NCBI GenBank assembly: GCA_021234155.1
Contig: JAJEKV010000008.1
Location: forward strand, 24,262,618-24,326,617
Length of the DNA stretch: 64,000 bases
Direction of reading: 5' to 3'
Origin: Isoetes taiwanensis
Taxonomy: Eukaryota; Streptophyta; Lycopodiopsida; Isoetales; Isoetaceae
Shown here: piece by piece, positions 25,456 to 36,702 of the stretch
How the letters are laid out: every line of letters starts with the position of its first letter
How positions within the stretch are numbered: position 1 is the first letter of the stretch
The notes under the pieces: generated by a model
What the model was told of the DNA's origin: nothing
Databases searched by the model: none
Seen by the model: only the letters and a program-made list of their open reading frames with translations
Made by a program: the position numbers and the translations under genes

Positions 25456-26320
25456 NNNNNNNNNNNNNNNNNNNNNNNNNNNNNNNNNNNNNNNNNNNNN
25501 NNNNNNNNNNNNNNNNNNNNNNNNNNNNNNNNNNNNNNNNNNNNNNNNNNNNNNNNNNNNNNNNNNNNNNNNNNNNNNNNNNNNNNNNNNNNNNNNNNNN
25601 NNNNNNNNNNNNNNNNNNNNNNNNNNNNNNNNNNNNNNNNNNNNNNNNNNNNNNNNNNNNNNNNNNNNNNNNNNNNNNNNNNNNNNNNNNNNNNNNNNNN
25701 NNNNNNNNNNNNNNNNNNNNNNNNNNNNNNNNNNNNNNNNNNNNNNNNNNNNNNNNNNNNNNNNNNNNNNNNNNNNNNNNNNNNNNNNNNNNNNNNNNNN
25801 NNNNNNNNNNNNNNNNNNNNNNNNNNNNNNNNNNNNNNNNNNNNNNNNNNNNNNNNNNNNNNNNNNNNNNNNNNNNNNNNNNNNNNNNNNNNNNNNNNNN
25901 NNNNNNNNNNNNNNNNNNNNNNNNNNNNNNNNNNNNNNNNNNNNNNNNNNNNNNNNNNNNNNNNNNNNNNNNNNNNNNNNNNNNNNNNNNNNNNNNNNNN
26001 NNNNNNNNNNNNNNNNNNNNNNNNNNNNNNNNNNNNNNNNNNNNNNNNNNNNNNNNNNNNNNNNNNNNNNNNNNNNNNNNNNNNNNNNNNNNNNNNNNNN
26101 NNNNNNNNNNNNNNNNNNNNNNNNNNNNNNNNNNNNNNNNNNNNNNNNNNNNNNNNNNNNNNNNNNNNNNNNNNNNNNNNNNNNNNNNNNNNNNNNNNNN
26201 NNNNNNNNNNNNNNNNNNNNNNNNNNNNNNNNNNNNNNNNNNNNNNNNNNNNNNNNNNNNNNNNNNNNNNNNNNNNNNNNNNNNNNNNNNNNNNNNNNNN
26301 NNNNNNNNNNNNNNNNNNNN
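25456..26320. other. Assembly gap (865 N)
   Basis: Every base in this interval is N. Open frames spanning it are artefacts. The gap separates AT-rich anonymous DNA from the GC-rich LINE, so the LINE's 5' end may lie within it. Confidence 1.
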
Positions 26321-27640
26321 TTTGTTACGTATTGCTAGATGGAGTCCCCGGTATCCCATGTGCTCAAAAAGGCAAATCGGGTCGAGAACGACCATGTGCT
26401 TGGAGACCCGTCACGTGATGTGGAAGATGGCCTTGGCCTTGCATTACCTTCGAAAGCGGCAAAGAAGCCAGCAGAGGTCGCCGACATGCGGGCCCTCGGG
26501 CCAGACTCGTTCATCACCTCGACACCATGACACAGAGAGGGAGCCGCACGCAGAGACGATGGTCAAGGCCGGGTTCTCGCCCCAGCCAGATAGAGGCAGC
26601 CACCACCATGGCACGGAGCACGTACGCCTTGCAGACAATGAGACACAGCCTTCGTGGATCGTGAGTAAGATCGAACAGCAAGCCCGCCCTCGCCAATGCC
26701 GGGCTCGAGCACGCCTCGCACTCGCACCTGGATTCCGTGGGTTGCGGCAACCATCCACGACAGGCCGTGGTCTCCCTACCGGTGTTCATAGTCACCGCAA
26801 AGGCAAAAGTGTGAGATGGCTAAGCGCCAAGAAGCCTCTAAAGAGCCGCTCCCACTTCATTGTAATGGTGAACGCTGCTCGCACCGGGCTATCCCGCCAC
26901 GCAGCTCTTCCACGCCGCAGCCCACGCTTGTCGCTTCGCTTTCTCCAAAATTCACTCCACGCCATCCGCCCACACTCCAGCCACTCCACGCCTATCCCAG
27001 CCCCACCACCATCCCACTTCAAAGACAGACCTCGGCCACTAATTTTGACTCCGCGAGGCGCTGTAATTCCGTGAGCCTGTGCTGAACAGTATTGGGCTAA
27101 TCTCGGTAGTTCGAGGCATGCCGTAAATGCAGTAGTGGGGAGATTCCACAAATATCCAACACACATTCTCATCTGGATGACATTCCCGTGGCCGGGCTTC
27201 ATTATTTCTCGAGTAAATCCTAAGATGGCCTGGCCAGCTCGCGGACCGCATTTGTCATATTCCACGGTTGTGGGATGCAATGTGTGATGCCATATATTGC
27301 GCCAGGCCGATGTTGAAGGGGACATCCCCTCGTACGCGGACCGACTCACACCCGCAAGCAACAGAGGCACGCAGACAGAGCTTGTCAGGGTCGAGGCATT
27401 CGCAACGTGGGGTGCCGCAGATTGGTTCCGGAGCGTGATGCACATTTTCCGCCACCGGCATCGGGCCAAGCAGAATCTCCGCAGCCCCCAACCATACCGC
27501 ACGCTGCCCGCTTCGCTTCTACTACCACGTCTGCCCCTCCCGCCCTCGCCGCCCACGCCTCACATGCCCGCCCATCTACTTCTCACTCAGCCCCGCTTCC
27601 CCTCCCCACACTCAGTTTCAGCCGCAAGATACCACCCCGG
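26321..27640 (+). pseudogene. LINE-A ORF1-like remnant
   Basis: A 250-codon frame at 26322-27074 and further frames to 27701 cover the part upstream of the endonuclease. The proteins are rich in Arg, Pro, Ser and His, partly because the DNA is GC-rich. Around 27160-27460 the pieces fall in an order like plant LINE ORF1 proteins. There is a W-x-x-F-P-W-P stretch, then V-E-G-D-I-P, then TELVRVEAFATW followed by a His/Cys-containing tail. In the family the last part is a CCHC knuckle. Here no intact knuckle is readable in one frame. ORF1 proteins bind the element RNA. The assignment rests on position and weak motif order only. Confidence 0.4.
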
Positions 27641-29400
27641 CCGACAAATAGGAATTGTACCCCGTGGTCTCATGGAACTGTCGAGGCTTCCCTTGGCGTA
27701 AGGGGACAAACTAACCCGCGGTGTACCGGTATGGATCTCATCTTCCTCATGGAGACATGGGAGCATGTCAAGTAATGTAGTTACCTGATTTGCTCTGCTA
27801 CCAACATTTCTGCCTTCACACTGTGACAGGATACTGTAAGTCATGGTGGAGTGGTTTTGCTACTACCGACAACCTTGGCACATCTGCTACCTCCGTACAT
27901 TTATTGCATACCAACCGTACTTCGTTCGTGGTGTACAATACCGCTGGCAACCCTCTTTTTCCTCGTCACTGCTATTTCCTCACGCTAGCATGACCTTTCT
28001 ATCGCAGCTCACCGAGCGCGGATAGGTATTGATGGACCAGATGTCTATCTATATGATGACATACAAAGCAAAGACGTTAGCTTGGGTAGGGTCAGCCCCT
28101 TCTTGGAGATTTCAATGCACCTGGACAGAGTAGAGCAGCCCATGCGACTTGACCCTCACGACGAGATGTCCCCGGCAGAGCTACTACCAAGTAGCCCTGC
28201 CGCACGCTGGTCGGATGATGCTCGTGTCACTCGCTATGCACAATGCCCCCTCGCTATGTGGCATTTTGACTTGATAATTTGCAATGGCTCAGATAAAGGC
28301 CCCATTCTCGCACATGCGTACGTGACAACCGTGAGGGCCTAGTGTGGTGGACTATGTGCTTAGAAGTTATGCTAGCAGATATGCATCTCATCAACAAGCT
28401 TCCGTGGGTACAGATATTGGAGGAGGAGTCACTGTGATTACCTTCCTACTTATTTTGATTCCGCTTGGCGAAGCCGCTAACTCTACTTTATGCTACGCTC
28501 AGCTTTGAGACGGCCAGAAAGTGCAAAGAGGACTACCAGATGCTCATGGACGCTTCTCCCGCACTTCTGTATCTCCACACTAGAGCGATGTAGAAATGGA
28601 TTTCGCTATTACGGAGGCTGACAGTGTTTTTGGCGTACTTCTCAAGCCGCTGTGGTCAAGAATATTCCCTACAGAATCATGGTTTGATGCGATCGTAAAC
28701 GCAAGCTTGTGCCCTCACATTCTCGGATCCAAACGCTTGCAGTTAATTACTACGCACCATCTCAAGGACACAAAGTGAGTGTACCTTGCCAAGCATCAGT
28801 GGTATACCGCGGGCCTGCCGGATACACTATCCTCAACCTTTTGGCGCAGAAAGCTTCTAAGGCCAAATGCCAAATTTTGCCGTGGGATATCACACCCGGC
28901 AAAGGGAAATAAGACAGCAGTTCTATGACTCCGCCAGTGGACGCACGTTTCATACCCTGGCCAGATGGCTCCCCGCATTAAGTTCTCAGTGGACGAGGAT
29001 GTTGAGGGAGGGCTCAACGCTAAAGGCTACTGGAAGGTGTACCACCTCGGATGGTATGCGTGCCGGAAGCCACCGGCGCGTGCGTACCGGGCGAAAGCTC
29101 TGGGCCCTCACTACCGTTTCAATGAGCATTCAGGAGGGTTTCCTCGGCTAAATGGACCAGCGTGGTTGTTCCCATTCATTAAGCGGGCGACGAATAGCCA
29201 ATCGTCCGCCAATTACCTGGACGATCATGGTCGGCCGCGATTTGCCAAACCATATCGGCATTCTCGAAAGCAAAGAAGCTTGACCACCGGGCGAGGCGCC
29301 GATGTGCGCAGCCCTCACACAGCAAGCTGACCCCGCCACTCAACGATTGACTATATCTTTACGCCTGGCACTGATTGGAAGACAAAATGGAATCATCTAC
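27640..29400 (+). pseudogene. LINE-A endonuclease domain, broken
   Basis: An APE-type endonuclease nicks target DNA for target-primed reverse transcription. Recognisable pieces, in different frames, are VSWNCRGFPWRKG (27668-27706), LIFLMETWEH (27734-27763), a NTAGNPLFPR piece in the place of the usual YAP motif (about 27937), LGDFNAP (about 28107) and DLIICNG (about 28270). STIDYIFTP comes last, at about 29343. In the family the last two motifs are usually some 30-40 residues apart. Here about 1 kb separates them, so extra DNA sits inside the domain. Within that extra DNA a second YAP-like piece (LAVNYYAPS) occurs near 28735. The first four motifs keep about normal spacing. No functional protein can be made. 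Confidence 0.65.
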
Positions 29401-29489
29401 CGACTTGTATTGTCGCTTGTGGACTTCGCAGTTTTTTGATAATGGCCCCCTGAAAAGTTAGGGGCTAGGATCAAGGCCAATCGGGCTCC

Positions 29490-29990
29490 CCACGCCCCGT
29501 GCGTAATGCCATATACAAGCTGTATGAGAGTTGTTTTGGTGATGCGTACGACGGGCCAAGCATTCACCAAGAGGTATCGGGTCCGCAGGTTGCCCCCTCG
29601 CCAACACTTTTGGCCTTCTACATTGATCGGGCTTAGAGCCCCGGCTTACCGGGAAAGCATGGGGGATGGCATACAGCTTTTGCACTGTGTCATCCGCCAA
29701 ATACCATCTATGCGACGATAAGCTGGCCGCCGCCCACACCTTTAAGCTATGCGGATGCCCTAGACATTATTTTGTCAAAGCCATGTGACATGCGCTGGCC
29801 AATCTGGGCTGTAATCTCGGTGGTTCTCTATATCCTCTTCATCGGGCCACCCCCATGCCTCCCCGCGACTCACATATCTGGGAGAGCCCCGTGGGATTTC
29901 ACGTCACCTACAAGTACCTAGGGTGGAGTTCCTCTCGCTTGCCGGGAGGCGCTTATCCGCTTAAGTGGTGACAAAGAGGCTGGAAAGCTT
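29490..29990 (+). pseudogene. LINE-A reverse transcriptase remnant
   Basis: Pieces of the RT palm and thumb are visible: a KLYESCFGDAYDGPS stretch, SPTLLAFYID (motif B side), LSYADALDIIL (the place of the YADD catalytic motif, second Asp lost) and FHVTYKYLG. Only about 100 bp lie between the end of the endonuclease motifs and the first of these. The fingers and motif A (several hundred bp in intact LINEs) are therefore missing. The palm aspartates cannot be formed, so the domain is dead. Confidence 0.65.
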
Positions 29991-30139
29991 TATGCCAGCG
30001 TAACAACAAATACCGTGCAGCTATATGATTGGGGACATCGTACTACATCTGCTCGCACCGGTCGAAAGCATGTCCTTCGCATCTGGTCAGGTTTGGGGCC
30101 CGGCCGCCTTCGGCTTAATCTCGAATGATTCTGGAGCGG

Positions 30140-30840
30140 TGTGTAAGGGTACTTTTGGCACCCGCACTTAAAGGAAACCTTCAAATTCCTCATCGCATTC
30201 TCATAGAAACTGGATTTTATGCCGCCACGGGTACTCTTGATAGACACATCGCTCATTTTCGTGAAAGTGGTTACTATGGGTGATGCTCGCCTCAAGACTG
30301 GCTTACACCGGGCTACGAGTCCGCAGCCGCTTAGGGCCCATTGAGGGTAAGAGAGACTGAGTTCGGCCAGATGGAACGCAAGGAGCACGATGCGCATACC
30401 ATCGGCGCAATGTCGATCGTGGATAAAATGGAGTACCTAGATGTTTGTTTCCTGGCAAGCTTCCGACCCCATTGCTCTAGAGCAGTCAAAATGGCCCATT
30501 ACAAGGAGCACATCAACCCCAGGTTAGCCCTGGGCCCACAAAATTTACCTCGCTGCTCCCAAATACTCTAAAAAGCGCAGATCATTGCCTTATTCAAGAT
30601 TGTGTGCCCACCATCTTCGATCGAGATCAGTGTGGATTGGGAGCCCTCACCAGACGCCTCGCCGGCAATGGGCCAAATCCGTGCCATTGAGGATGAGTCT
30701 CACACTTTCCAGAGTTGCCCGCTGCTCGGGCCAGTCCGGCCGACATTCCCCTTAGTACCTACGACGCAAGTTCTTGCATTTGCCGATGAACACACCGCCG
30801 CCAAGACAAGTGGGTCATACATCCAGAGGTAATGGACTCG
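30140..30840 (+). pseudogene. LINE-A ORF2 C-terminal part
   Basis: Frames at 30341-30571 and 30602-30832 (76 codons each) follow the RT remnant in the order expected for the C-terminus of ORF2. The second contains DESHTFQSCPLLGPVRPTF, which fits the His/Cys region that LINE proteins carry after the RT, with a CP-then-R pattern. The upstream cysteine pair of the motif is not readable. A stop follows at 30830, after which the DNA turns AT-rich by about 31050. Confidence 0.55.
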
Positions 30841-31082
30841 CGAGGTCACCTTTGCCCCGCCACCTCGTCAGTCTCACGACTAGGCACTACGGGTGGTGCA
30901 TGACCGTATATATTGGGATGTTTCTCATTTTATATGATTAGCACAGCTTTGTCGGGAAGTCGATTGTCGCCACGGTTTTTCCCTCTAAAACCTTCTACGG
31001 GGGTTTTTTAATCCGCAAGAATCCGCTTGTCGCTTTTTGTATTGGGTCCCATAGACCGATTGGTTCCTGGGGATCTATAGTA

Positions 31083-31320
31083 CCTTCCTTCCTTCCTTCC
31101 ATAAATTTTCAAAGTAGAAGGAAGCTCTAAAATTTATAACATATTAGTGCCTCTAGCTTTGCACATCAATTTTCAAAGTAGAAGGAAGAAGCTCTAAAAT
31201 TTATAATCTATTTAGGTTTATGTTTGGCTCTTTTCTTCTCTCAATTTTCAAAGTAGAAGGAAGCTCTAAAATTTATAAAATATTTAGGTTTATGTCTGGC
31301 TCTTTTCTTCTCTCTGATCA
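31083..31320 (+). repeat. (CCTT)n run followed by a three-copy short repeat
   Basis: Four CCTT units lie at 31083-31100. The block attttcaaagtagaaggaag then starts at 31105, 31169 and 31244, each followed by a ctaaaatttataa stretch. The spacing is 64 and 75 bp. The last two copies also share a downstream tttaggtttatg block. It sits just past LINE-A and may be a tail or target-site repeat, but nothing proves that. Confidence 0.85.
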
Positions 31321-32058
31321 TCATCAGATGTACTAAATCATGCCAAAGAACGCCAAGCACCATTACTAGTTGAAAAGATAATTTTCGCCAATTGATCAAA
31401 CTCTACTTGTTCTATGAACTTAGACCACAGATGAAGTAGATAAAATAAGTGGGTTCAATCTGACCGTCAATCTTGATCCACAATAGGGGCATCATTTGAA
31501 TGGTCCCTTACTATGTTTTGATGTTGTCTTCGGATTTGTACTATAAAATTATATACCTTAATTGATCACCGCATAAAATGCCCATTACACTTTGTTTCGT
31601 GCTATTTTATCTTCATTCCAAGTTACTAAGAATACATGGAGACTTATTAATAAGAACTATAAGTTGCATTCAATGTTAATAAGAGATCCACTTAAGACTA
31701 AAAGGTAACAATTTTCCACTAACTTGAGCAAGCAATTTTTTTTAATGAAAGCAACGCTGTGAACAAAACAAAAACCAAGGTTATGTGCAAATTATTACAA
31801 GACAAAGGGCCTATAGAGAGATTCAAATTCAGATTCAGATTTAGATAGATATAAAGGAGATGAAAGGTTGACAGAAAGAATGATAATAAAGAAATGACTT
31901 GAAATTTTAATGTAAAATTAACCCAAAGAATGGAGACATGGTATAAGGTTTAGATCCTCAATGAAAACATTGGACATACTTCAATACTTGAAAGTTGTTC
32001 CAATGTTGGAAGAACTTTTTACATTCATTAGAGGCAAGAGGAAGTGAACTTGTTTGAT
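31321..32058. other. No gene recognised between two tail-to-tail LINEs
   Basis: AT-rich DNA without frames of note. It is the short stretch left between the 3' end of LINE-A (+) and the 3' end of L1-B (-). Confidence 0.65.
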
Positions 32059-32075
32059 CAATTGACCACAAGATC
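32059..32075. repeat. Target-site duplication of L1-B, left copy
   Basis: The 17-mer caattgaccacaagatc stands directly next to the T-run that is the poly(A) end of L1-B. The same 17 bases occur at 38377-38393, at the other end of the element. LINE insertion normally makes duplications of this size. Confidence 0.85.
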
Positions 32076-32169
32076 TTTTTTTTTGATTGAAGGCGTGTGT
32101 ATATATATTAATTATAATTTATGGTGTTACAAAAGGTACTTTTTATAGGGAAGTATAACCCCAAAAAAA

Positions 32170-33260
32170 CTCCTAGAAAGGAGATAGAGTAATAAGGTGA
32201 TAAAGTACTTGAAGCTTAAATATGGGATATAAAAAACCGACTAAAAAATGAGATCCGAGGTTCCGATTGGTCGACTTTCTTCCTCCTCGCCTCTCGACCA
32301 TGATTGTAAGTATGCGTAATGCACATAAGCAAGACTGCTTTTGCCATATTGAAACGGCCTTTGTTGTCCTTTTTTGCTTCACATAATTGGCCTCTTCTAG
32401 CGTCCGGTTTTGATCGCAGAACAATTACATAGACACGGCCCTCGTGGTTTGTAGAGATCCGTGGCCCAAATACCTTGAGCTATCACCGACAATCACGGTC
32501 CATCTTCTTCCATTTAAGCTTTCACACCAAAGACAAAGATAATACCCTCGCAATAACCACGGTGTAGATTGTAAGATTCATTGGAAGTCTTATACAAAGC
32601 TTTAGATAGCAAAGATTGATCCATTTGATGTCGATTCGATCCGCTTTGATAACCGCTTCGATGAGTAATTTCACACTTAAAGATGAAATTATTTCTGCCT
32701 TCCGTATCCTCCACAGAGGATGTATAGTCTCCAAATCCTTAGGGAAATCCGCATGAAGAAGTCAACTGAAGCCATGGAGTTTAGGGTCATAGCCGAAAAT
32801 CATGGAGGCAAGCTCCAAAATCCATTCCTCACCAGTGATGCAAGATCTAAACAAATGCTCCTCATCTTCCTTGTGGCCTAGATATCCGGGCATATCCGAG
32901 TCACCATCCCAAGTCTGTGGTTCTTTTATCATTGGTTGCTAAGGCTTTGTGCCAAAGCTGCCATATAAAAAGATTTTATCTTAGGGGATAGGACTAGACC
33001 ACAAGAATTTCAAATTTCTTATGCATCTTGCTTCCCCTAGTCAGCCACTTGGTGTGGATGGAAATCTTTGATCCCTCATCAAATACTTGTAGGCGTAATT
33101 AACCGTGAACTCCCCGAGCCATTTTGAGTCCAATTGAGATTGTCCCGTCTAATTCCATGTTCCCCTAGTCGAGCAAAGACATGTATGTTGTTATAAAGCA
33201 TCTCAGTGTTAGCATCCTCTCCAGGACAAATTCCCCGGCGGGGATAATTCCCCATCATCA
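32170..33260 (-). pseudogene. L1-B ORF2 C-terminal and zf-RVT region
   Basis: On the - strand, near 32950, the frame reads FIWQLWHKALATND. It is followed after a frameshift by a GHKEDEEHLFRSC piece near 32850. This is the arrangement of the zinc-finger domain that ends plant LINE ORF2 proteins (a hydrophobic W-x-x-x-H block, then C-x-x-C, then E-x-x-H-L-F-x-x-C). The first cysteine pair is not visible. Further - strand frames continue to 32173 with basic residues. The domain is thought to help bind nucleic acid. Stops occur in all frames. Confidence 0.65.
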
Positions 33261-35230
33261 AAACAAATCAACGATATAATTTAGATCTTTGTTGCTCCAA
33301 AGTCCGGGCTTGCTCGAAAAATGACAAGCTAAACAAAGGGAGGGGCCATTTGTAAGCAAAAAGGTTCCAAAAGATCGATTGGTCCATGGAGAGCCCCTCT
33401 TTCGTGAGAACATGCCTTTAACCAAATTCCAAGCTCGATCCATTTCTTAATCAATCCCGGAATAGAATTCGGATGGAGAAGGGAAAATAAATAGCATGGG
33501 GTAGATTAAGGTTGAGCTTCCTCCATCCATATGAAAGACATTTATTGAGATAATATCTCGATAATGATGGCAACCTGTGTTTGATCTTGTTGTGAGCAGC
33601 CTCATAGAAGTACTTGGTCATGAGAAAGCAATCCCTGCTTTCAATGTTGATGACCCCAAACCCCCAATATTTCGTTTTTGCAACATTCAACCATAGCAAA
33701 TAGGGGTCCAAAGATCTTCTATTTTGGCCACAAGAGATGAATCTACCTATGATACTGAGTTTAATGAGACCTTTTTGGGTGCAAGGATGACAGAGGATTG
33801 ATAAACATGAGAGGAAGATATGACAAAATTGGCAATTATAGCCCTCGCCTTTGTTTTGAGATATACTTGGAGTTCAAACTATCTACCTTTTTTTGGAACT
33901 TCTCAATAATATCTCGACCAAATATCCAAGGGCTACCTTTTAAAACTAAAGGGATATCCGTAATCTTAGAAGAATTAGTGGGGGGATATACTTATGCCCC
34001 ATGAGAGCAGCCGTTTGCTCTCCTTTTACCTGGTCCCTTTTGTTACCACTTTGGATTTAATCGATTGATTTTGCAGCCCTATAGGCAATCCCGAATTCTT
34101 CCAAAATTGTTTGAGCATTGGACAGGGGATCTGCTTGTCCATAGAAATGAAAAGAAATGTGTCATCTCGCAAATGCCCATTCGTAATTTGATCCATTTCC
34201 CCATTATTTGGGAGGTTAAGACCTTGGATCATGTTAGTCCTTTTAGCCTCTTCTAGCTTGCTATGAAGGGCCTCCATGATGATAAGAAATAGAAAGGGGG
34301 CTAAGGGGCAGCCTTTGTTTCACCCCCCCTGCGGGGGGAAGAAGGGGTCGCACTCCCCATTAATAAGCAATGTAAGATCTAGAGTTAGCCAAAATTGCTT
34401 TGAAGAGTAAAATTACCTCATCGAGAAGCCAAGGGCTTTGCAACATTTGAATAAGAAGTTCCAACTAACAAAGGTCGAAGGCCTTTGTGATATCGAGCTT
34501 TATGAGGGCTATGTCTTGATTGGAATCTTTGGCCCACCTCAATCCGAGGGCTGGGCCAACACACATTGTCTAAGATAAATCTATCTTTCAAGTAAGCAAA
34601 TTTGGGATGTGCCGATGATTCTTTCAAGAACAGCTTCTCGCCGCAATGGTACCGATATGATCTTGTAGATGACATTGGTAAGAGAAATTGGTCCAGAAGT
34701 CCGAGAATGTTACAGGCATGTCAATCTTCTAATAAGAGCTATCATAATCGGTGTTGATCCTTGCCTAAGCACTTCATATCTCCTCAACTCATTTGCAAGA
34801 TTGGTGAAGCGCCTCCTAAGATCGGCCATACTTTGGTAAAGAATTCTATTGTGGAGATTCGTCAGGCCCGGCTCTTACCTTTTCCATATCCATAGTAATA
34901 TTATAAAGTTCCCCGCTGGAAAAGGGCTTGGCTATGTTTAAATTATCCTCAATGCTTACCTTGGTTTGAAGATTGATAAAGTTGTCCATAATGGCCTGAG
35001 GGCAGTCCTGATTAGTACCCATGATGTTGGTAAAGTGAGTGGTTGCAGCTTGCTTAATTTGATCCTCATCCGAGATGTCATTATCTCCAACCTTAATTTC
35101 AAAGATATGGTTCTTTTTCACTCTCCCTTTGGCCTTCGCAAAGAAGAACTTGGAGTTGCATCTTTCATCATTTTTTATCTCTCTAATCTTTGCCTTAAGC
35201 CTCCACCCTCAAAGAATTCTGATTTCTTCT
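33260..35230 (-). pseudogene. L1-B reverse transcriptase
   Basis: The RT copies element RNA at the nicked target. Ordered pieces on the - strand run from a HFTNIMGTN linker piece (about 35030) through LKDRFILDN (about 34590) to LIKLDITKAFDL near 34500 (motif A, catalytic Asp present). A QG-type motif follows with GCPLAPFLF near 34300 (motif B), then HLRDDTFLFI near 34160 (motif C; both Asp present but the usual F/Y-A replaced by L-R). SSSHVYQSSVILAPKK near 33750 is the thumb, and WNLVKGMFSRKRGSPW near 33420 is the post-RT part. The pieces lie in different frames with several stops. Domain order and spacing are close to normal, so this is the best-preserved RT in the window. Confidence 0.8.
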
Positions 35231-35539
35231 TTTTCAATTTCTAATCTTATGCTTTCCTTTTCTTCCTCCTCGATCCGTAGGGGAGTTTGTCCCTCAGATT
35301 TTGAAGGTGGGCCATCTTACTTGCGGATGAATGGCTTTTCCCAATTCTTCAAATGACTTTGATAGCTTTTGCCACTGATCCACCAAAGACATCCACCGGG
35401 ATTTACCAAAGAGGGTTTGGGGAATCCGCAATGACCTCCCCAGCCCTATCTAAGAACTCCCTCATGCTCAAGCAAATTGCCGCTCAGCCTTGAAGTAGGT
35501 TTTCCTTTTTTTCTTATCAGAGTTTCTTGCCATAATTCT

Positions 35540-36300
35540 AAGCCGCCTTCCGTTATCTCCTTCTCTTGCTTCACAAGGGGTCTGAAGTTCTTGTTCTTCA
35601 TGAAGCTGTTGGTCACCATATTGAGGTCTCCCCCGAGAATGCATTCATCAAACTCTATGTTATCAAGACCTTCGAATAAGGTCGAGCCAAACTTCCTTCT
35701 CTTGCTTCACAAGGGGTCTGAAGTTCTTGTTCTTCATGAAGCTGTTGGTCACCATATTGAGGTCTCCCGAATTTGCCATCTACCATCTCTACCATTAATC
35801 ATATAAATGTCAGCAATGTCGAGATCTTTCTTCCAAGCAATCGCAATACCTGCAGAAGAGTCATTAGCGGGAATAGACCAAAGACTATAGCAAAGTACAC
35901 ATAAGAATTTGCCATCTACCATCTCTACCATTAATCATATAAATGTCAGCAATGTCGAGATCTTTCTTCCAAGCAATCGCAATACCTGCAGAAGAGTCAT
36001 TAGCGGGAATAGACCAAAGACTATAGCTGGGGGGAAGGGTCCTACTAATGATGAGCTCATGATTTAAGTCATGGATTTTATGTTCTTGGATAAAAAGAAT
36101 GTCGTGGTTAAGGGAAGATAGGCAAACTTTTGAGTCCGTCCCTTTGATGTTACTTATTAATTCCCGAGGTTCCGTGTAATGCGTGTAATGTTCCTATTCA
36201 TCAAGATTTATATTTACCCAAAGCCCTCTTGGCCTGAATGGTTTGCTTCCTCGGCCGGATCTCGCTTTGGGCCAAGGTAGAGCTTCTTCTTGCCTCTCGC
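35540..36300 (-). pseudogene. L1-B endonuclease domain
   Basis: Near 36110 the - strand reads HDILFIQEHKIHDL, the second conserved block of L1 endonucleases (D-I-x-F-I-Q-E-H-K, with the metal-binding Glu). It is followed by SLWSIPANDSSAGIAIAWKKDL, the block around the S-G-I-A-I strand. Two 136-bp echoes (35559/35695 and 35769/35905) interrupt the rest, so GDFN and the final S-x-x-D-x motifs cannot be placed with confidence. The neighbouring RT confirms the family. Confidence 0.7.
35559..36027 (+). repeat. Two 136-bp-offset echoes in L1-B ORF2
   Basis: Sequence from 35559 restarts at 35695 (74 bp matched). Sequence from 35769, exactly where that match ends, restarts at 35905 (123 bp matched). 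They cut the endonuclease frame. Confidence 0.93.
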
Positions 36301-36702
36301 TTTTTCTTTTCCTACCACATTCCATTCTCGGCCATCCATGTCCAAGAGATCTTCAATGCTTACCTGATGTGCTTTCCTTCTTCTTCTTGCTGCCGTGACT
36401 CGTGAACAGGGATCTTAGGAATAGTGAAGATAAGACCACCGTGTCCATCCTAACAGAGCTTAATATTTTGATGAGAACAAATATATCTTCACCAATCACC
36501 ACCTTTGAATCACTGTGGATATTCAACTACTTCATTAGGGGTGATTGCATTTTGAAGGACTACCACCTCATTTGGGGTAATTGCATTTTGAAGGACCTCG
36601 CTATTTTCATGAGTCTCCATGTTTCTCATTATCCACCTTTATATCCTTATTGAAAACTTTTTGGAATCCGCACTGCTTTTGTTGGGCTTGAATAGAGTAC
36701 CT

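Larger units (their letters stand above)
26321..31020 (+). mobile_element. Decayed GC-rich LINE (LINE-A)
   Basis: Short, ordered motifs of a non-LTR retrotransposon run through this segment on the + strand. An ORF1-like part comes first, then an endonuclease start (VSWNCRGF near 27668), GDFNAP near 28107, LIICNG near 28270 and STIDYIFTP near 29343. An RT remnant follows (SPTLLAFYID near 29610, SYADA near 29740, YKYLG near 29910), then a C-terminal SHTFQSC motif near 30705. Every part is broken by stops and frameshifts. The segment is clearly more GC-rich than all flanking DNA. Its 5' end is lost in the N gap. At the 3' side a (CCTT)n run begins at 31083, which might be its tail. The motifs differ from those of the two other LINEs here, so it belongs to another family, clade uncertain. 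Confidence 0.75.

Noticed and set aside
25358-26418. Open frames of about 320 codons across the gap
   Set aside because: Nearly all residues are undefined because the interval is N.
26792-27556. 254-codon open frame on the - strand
   Set aside because: It is antisense to LINE-A in GC-rich DNA, where stop codons are rare on both strands. It has no recognisable domain.
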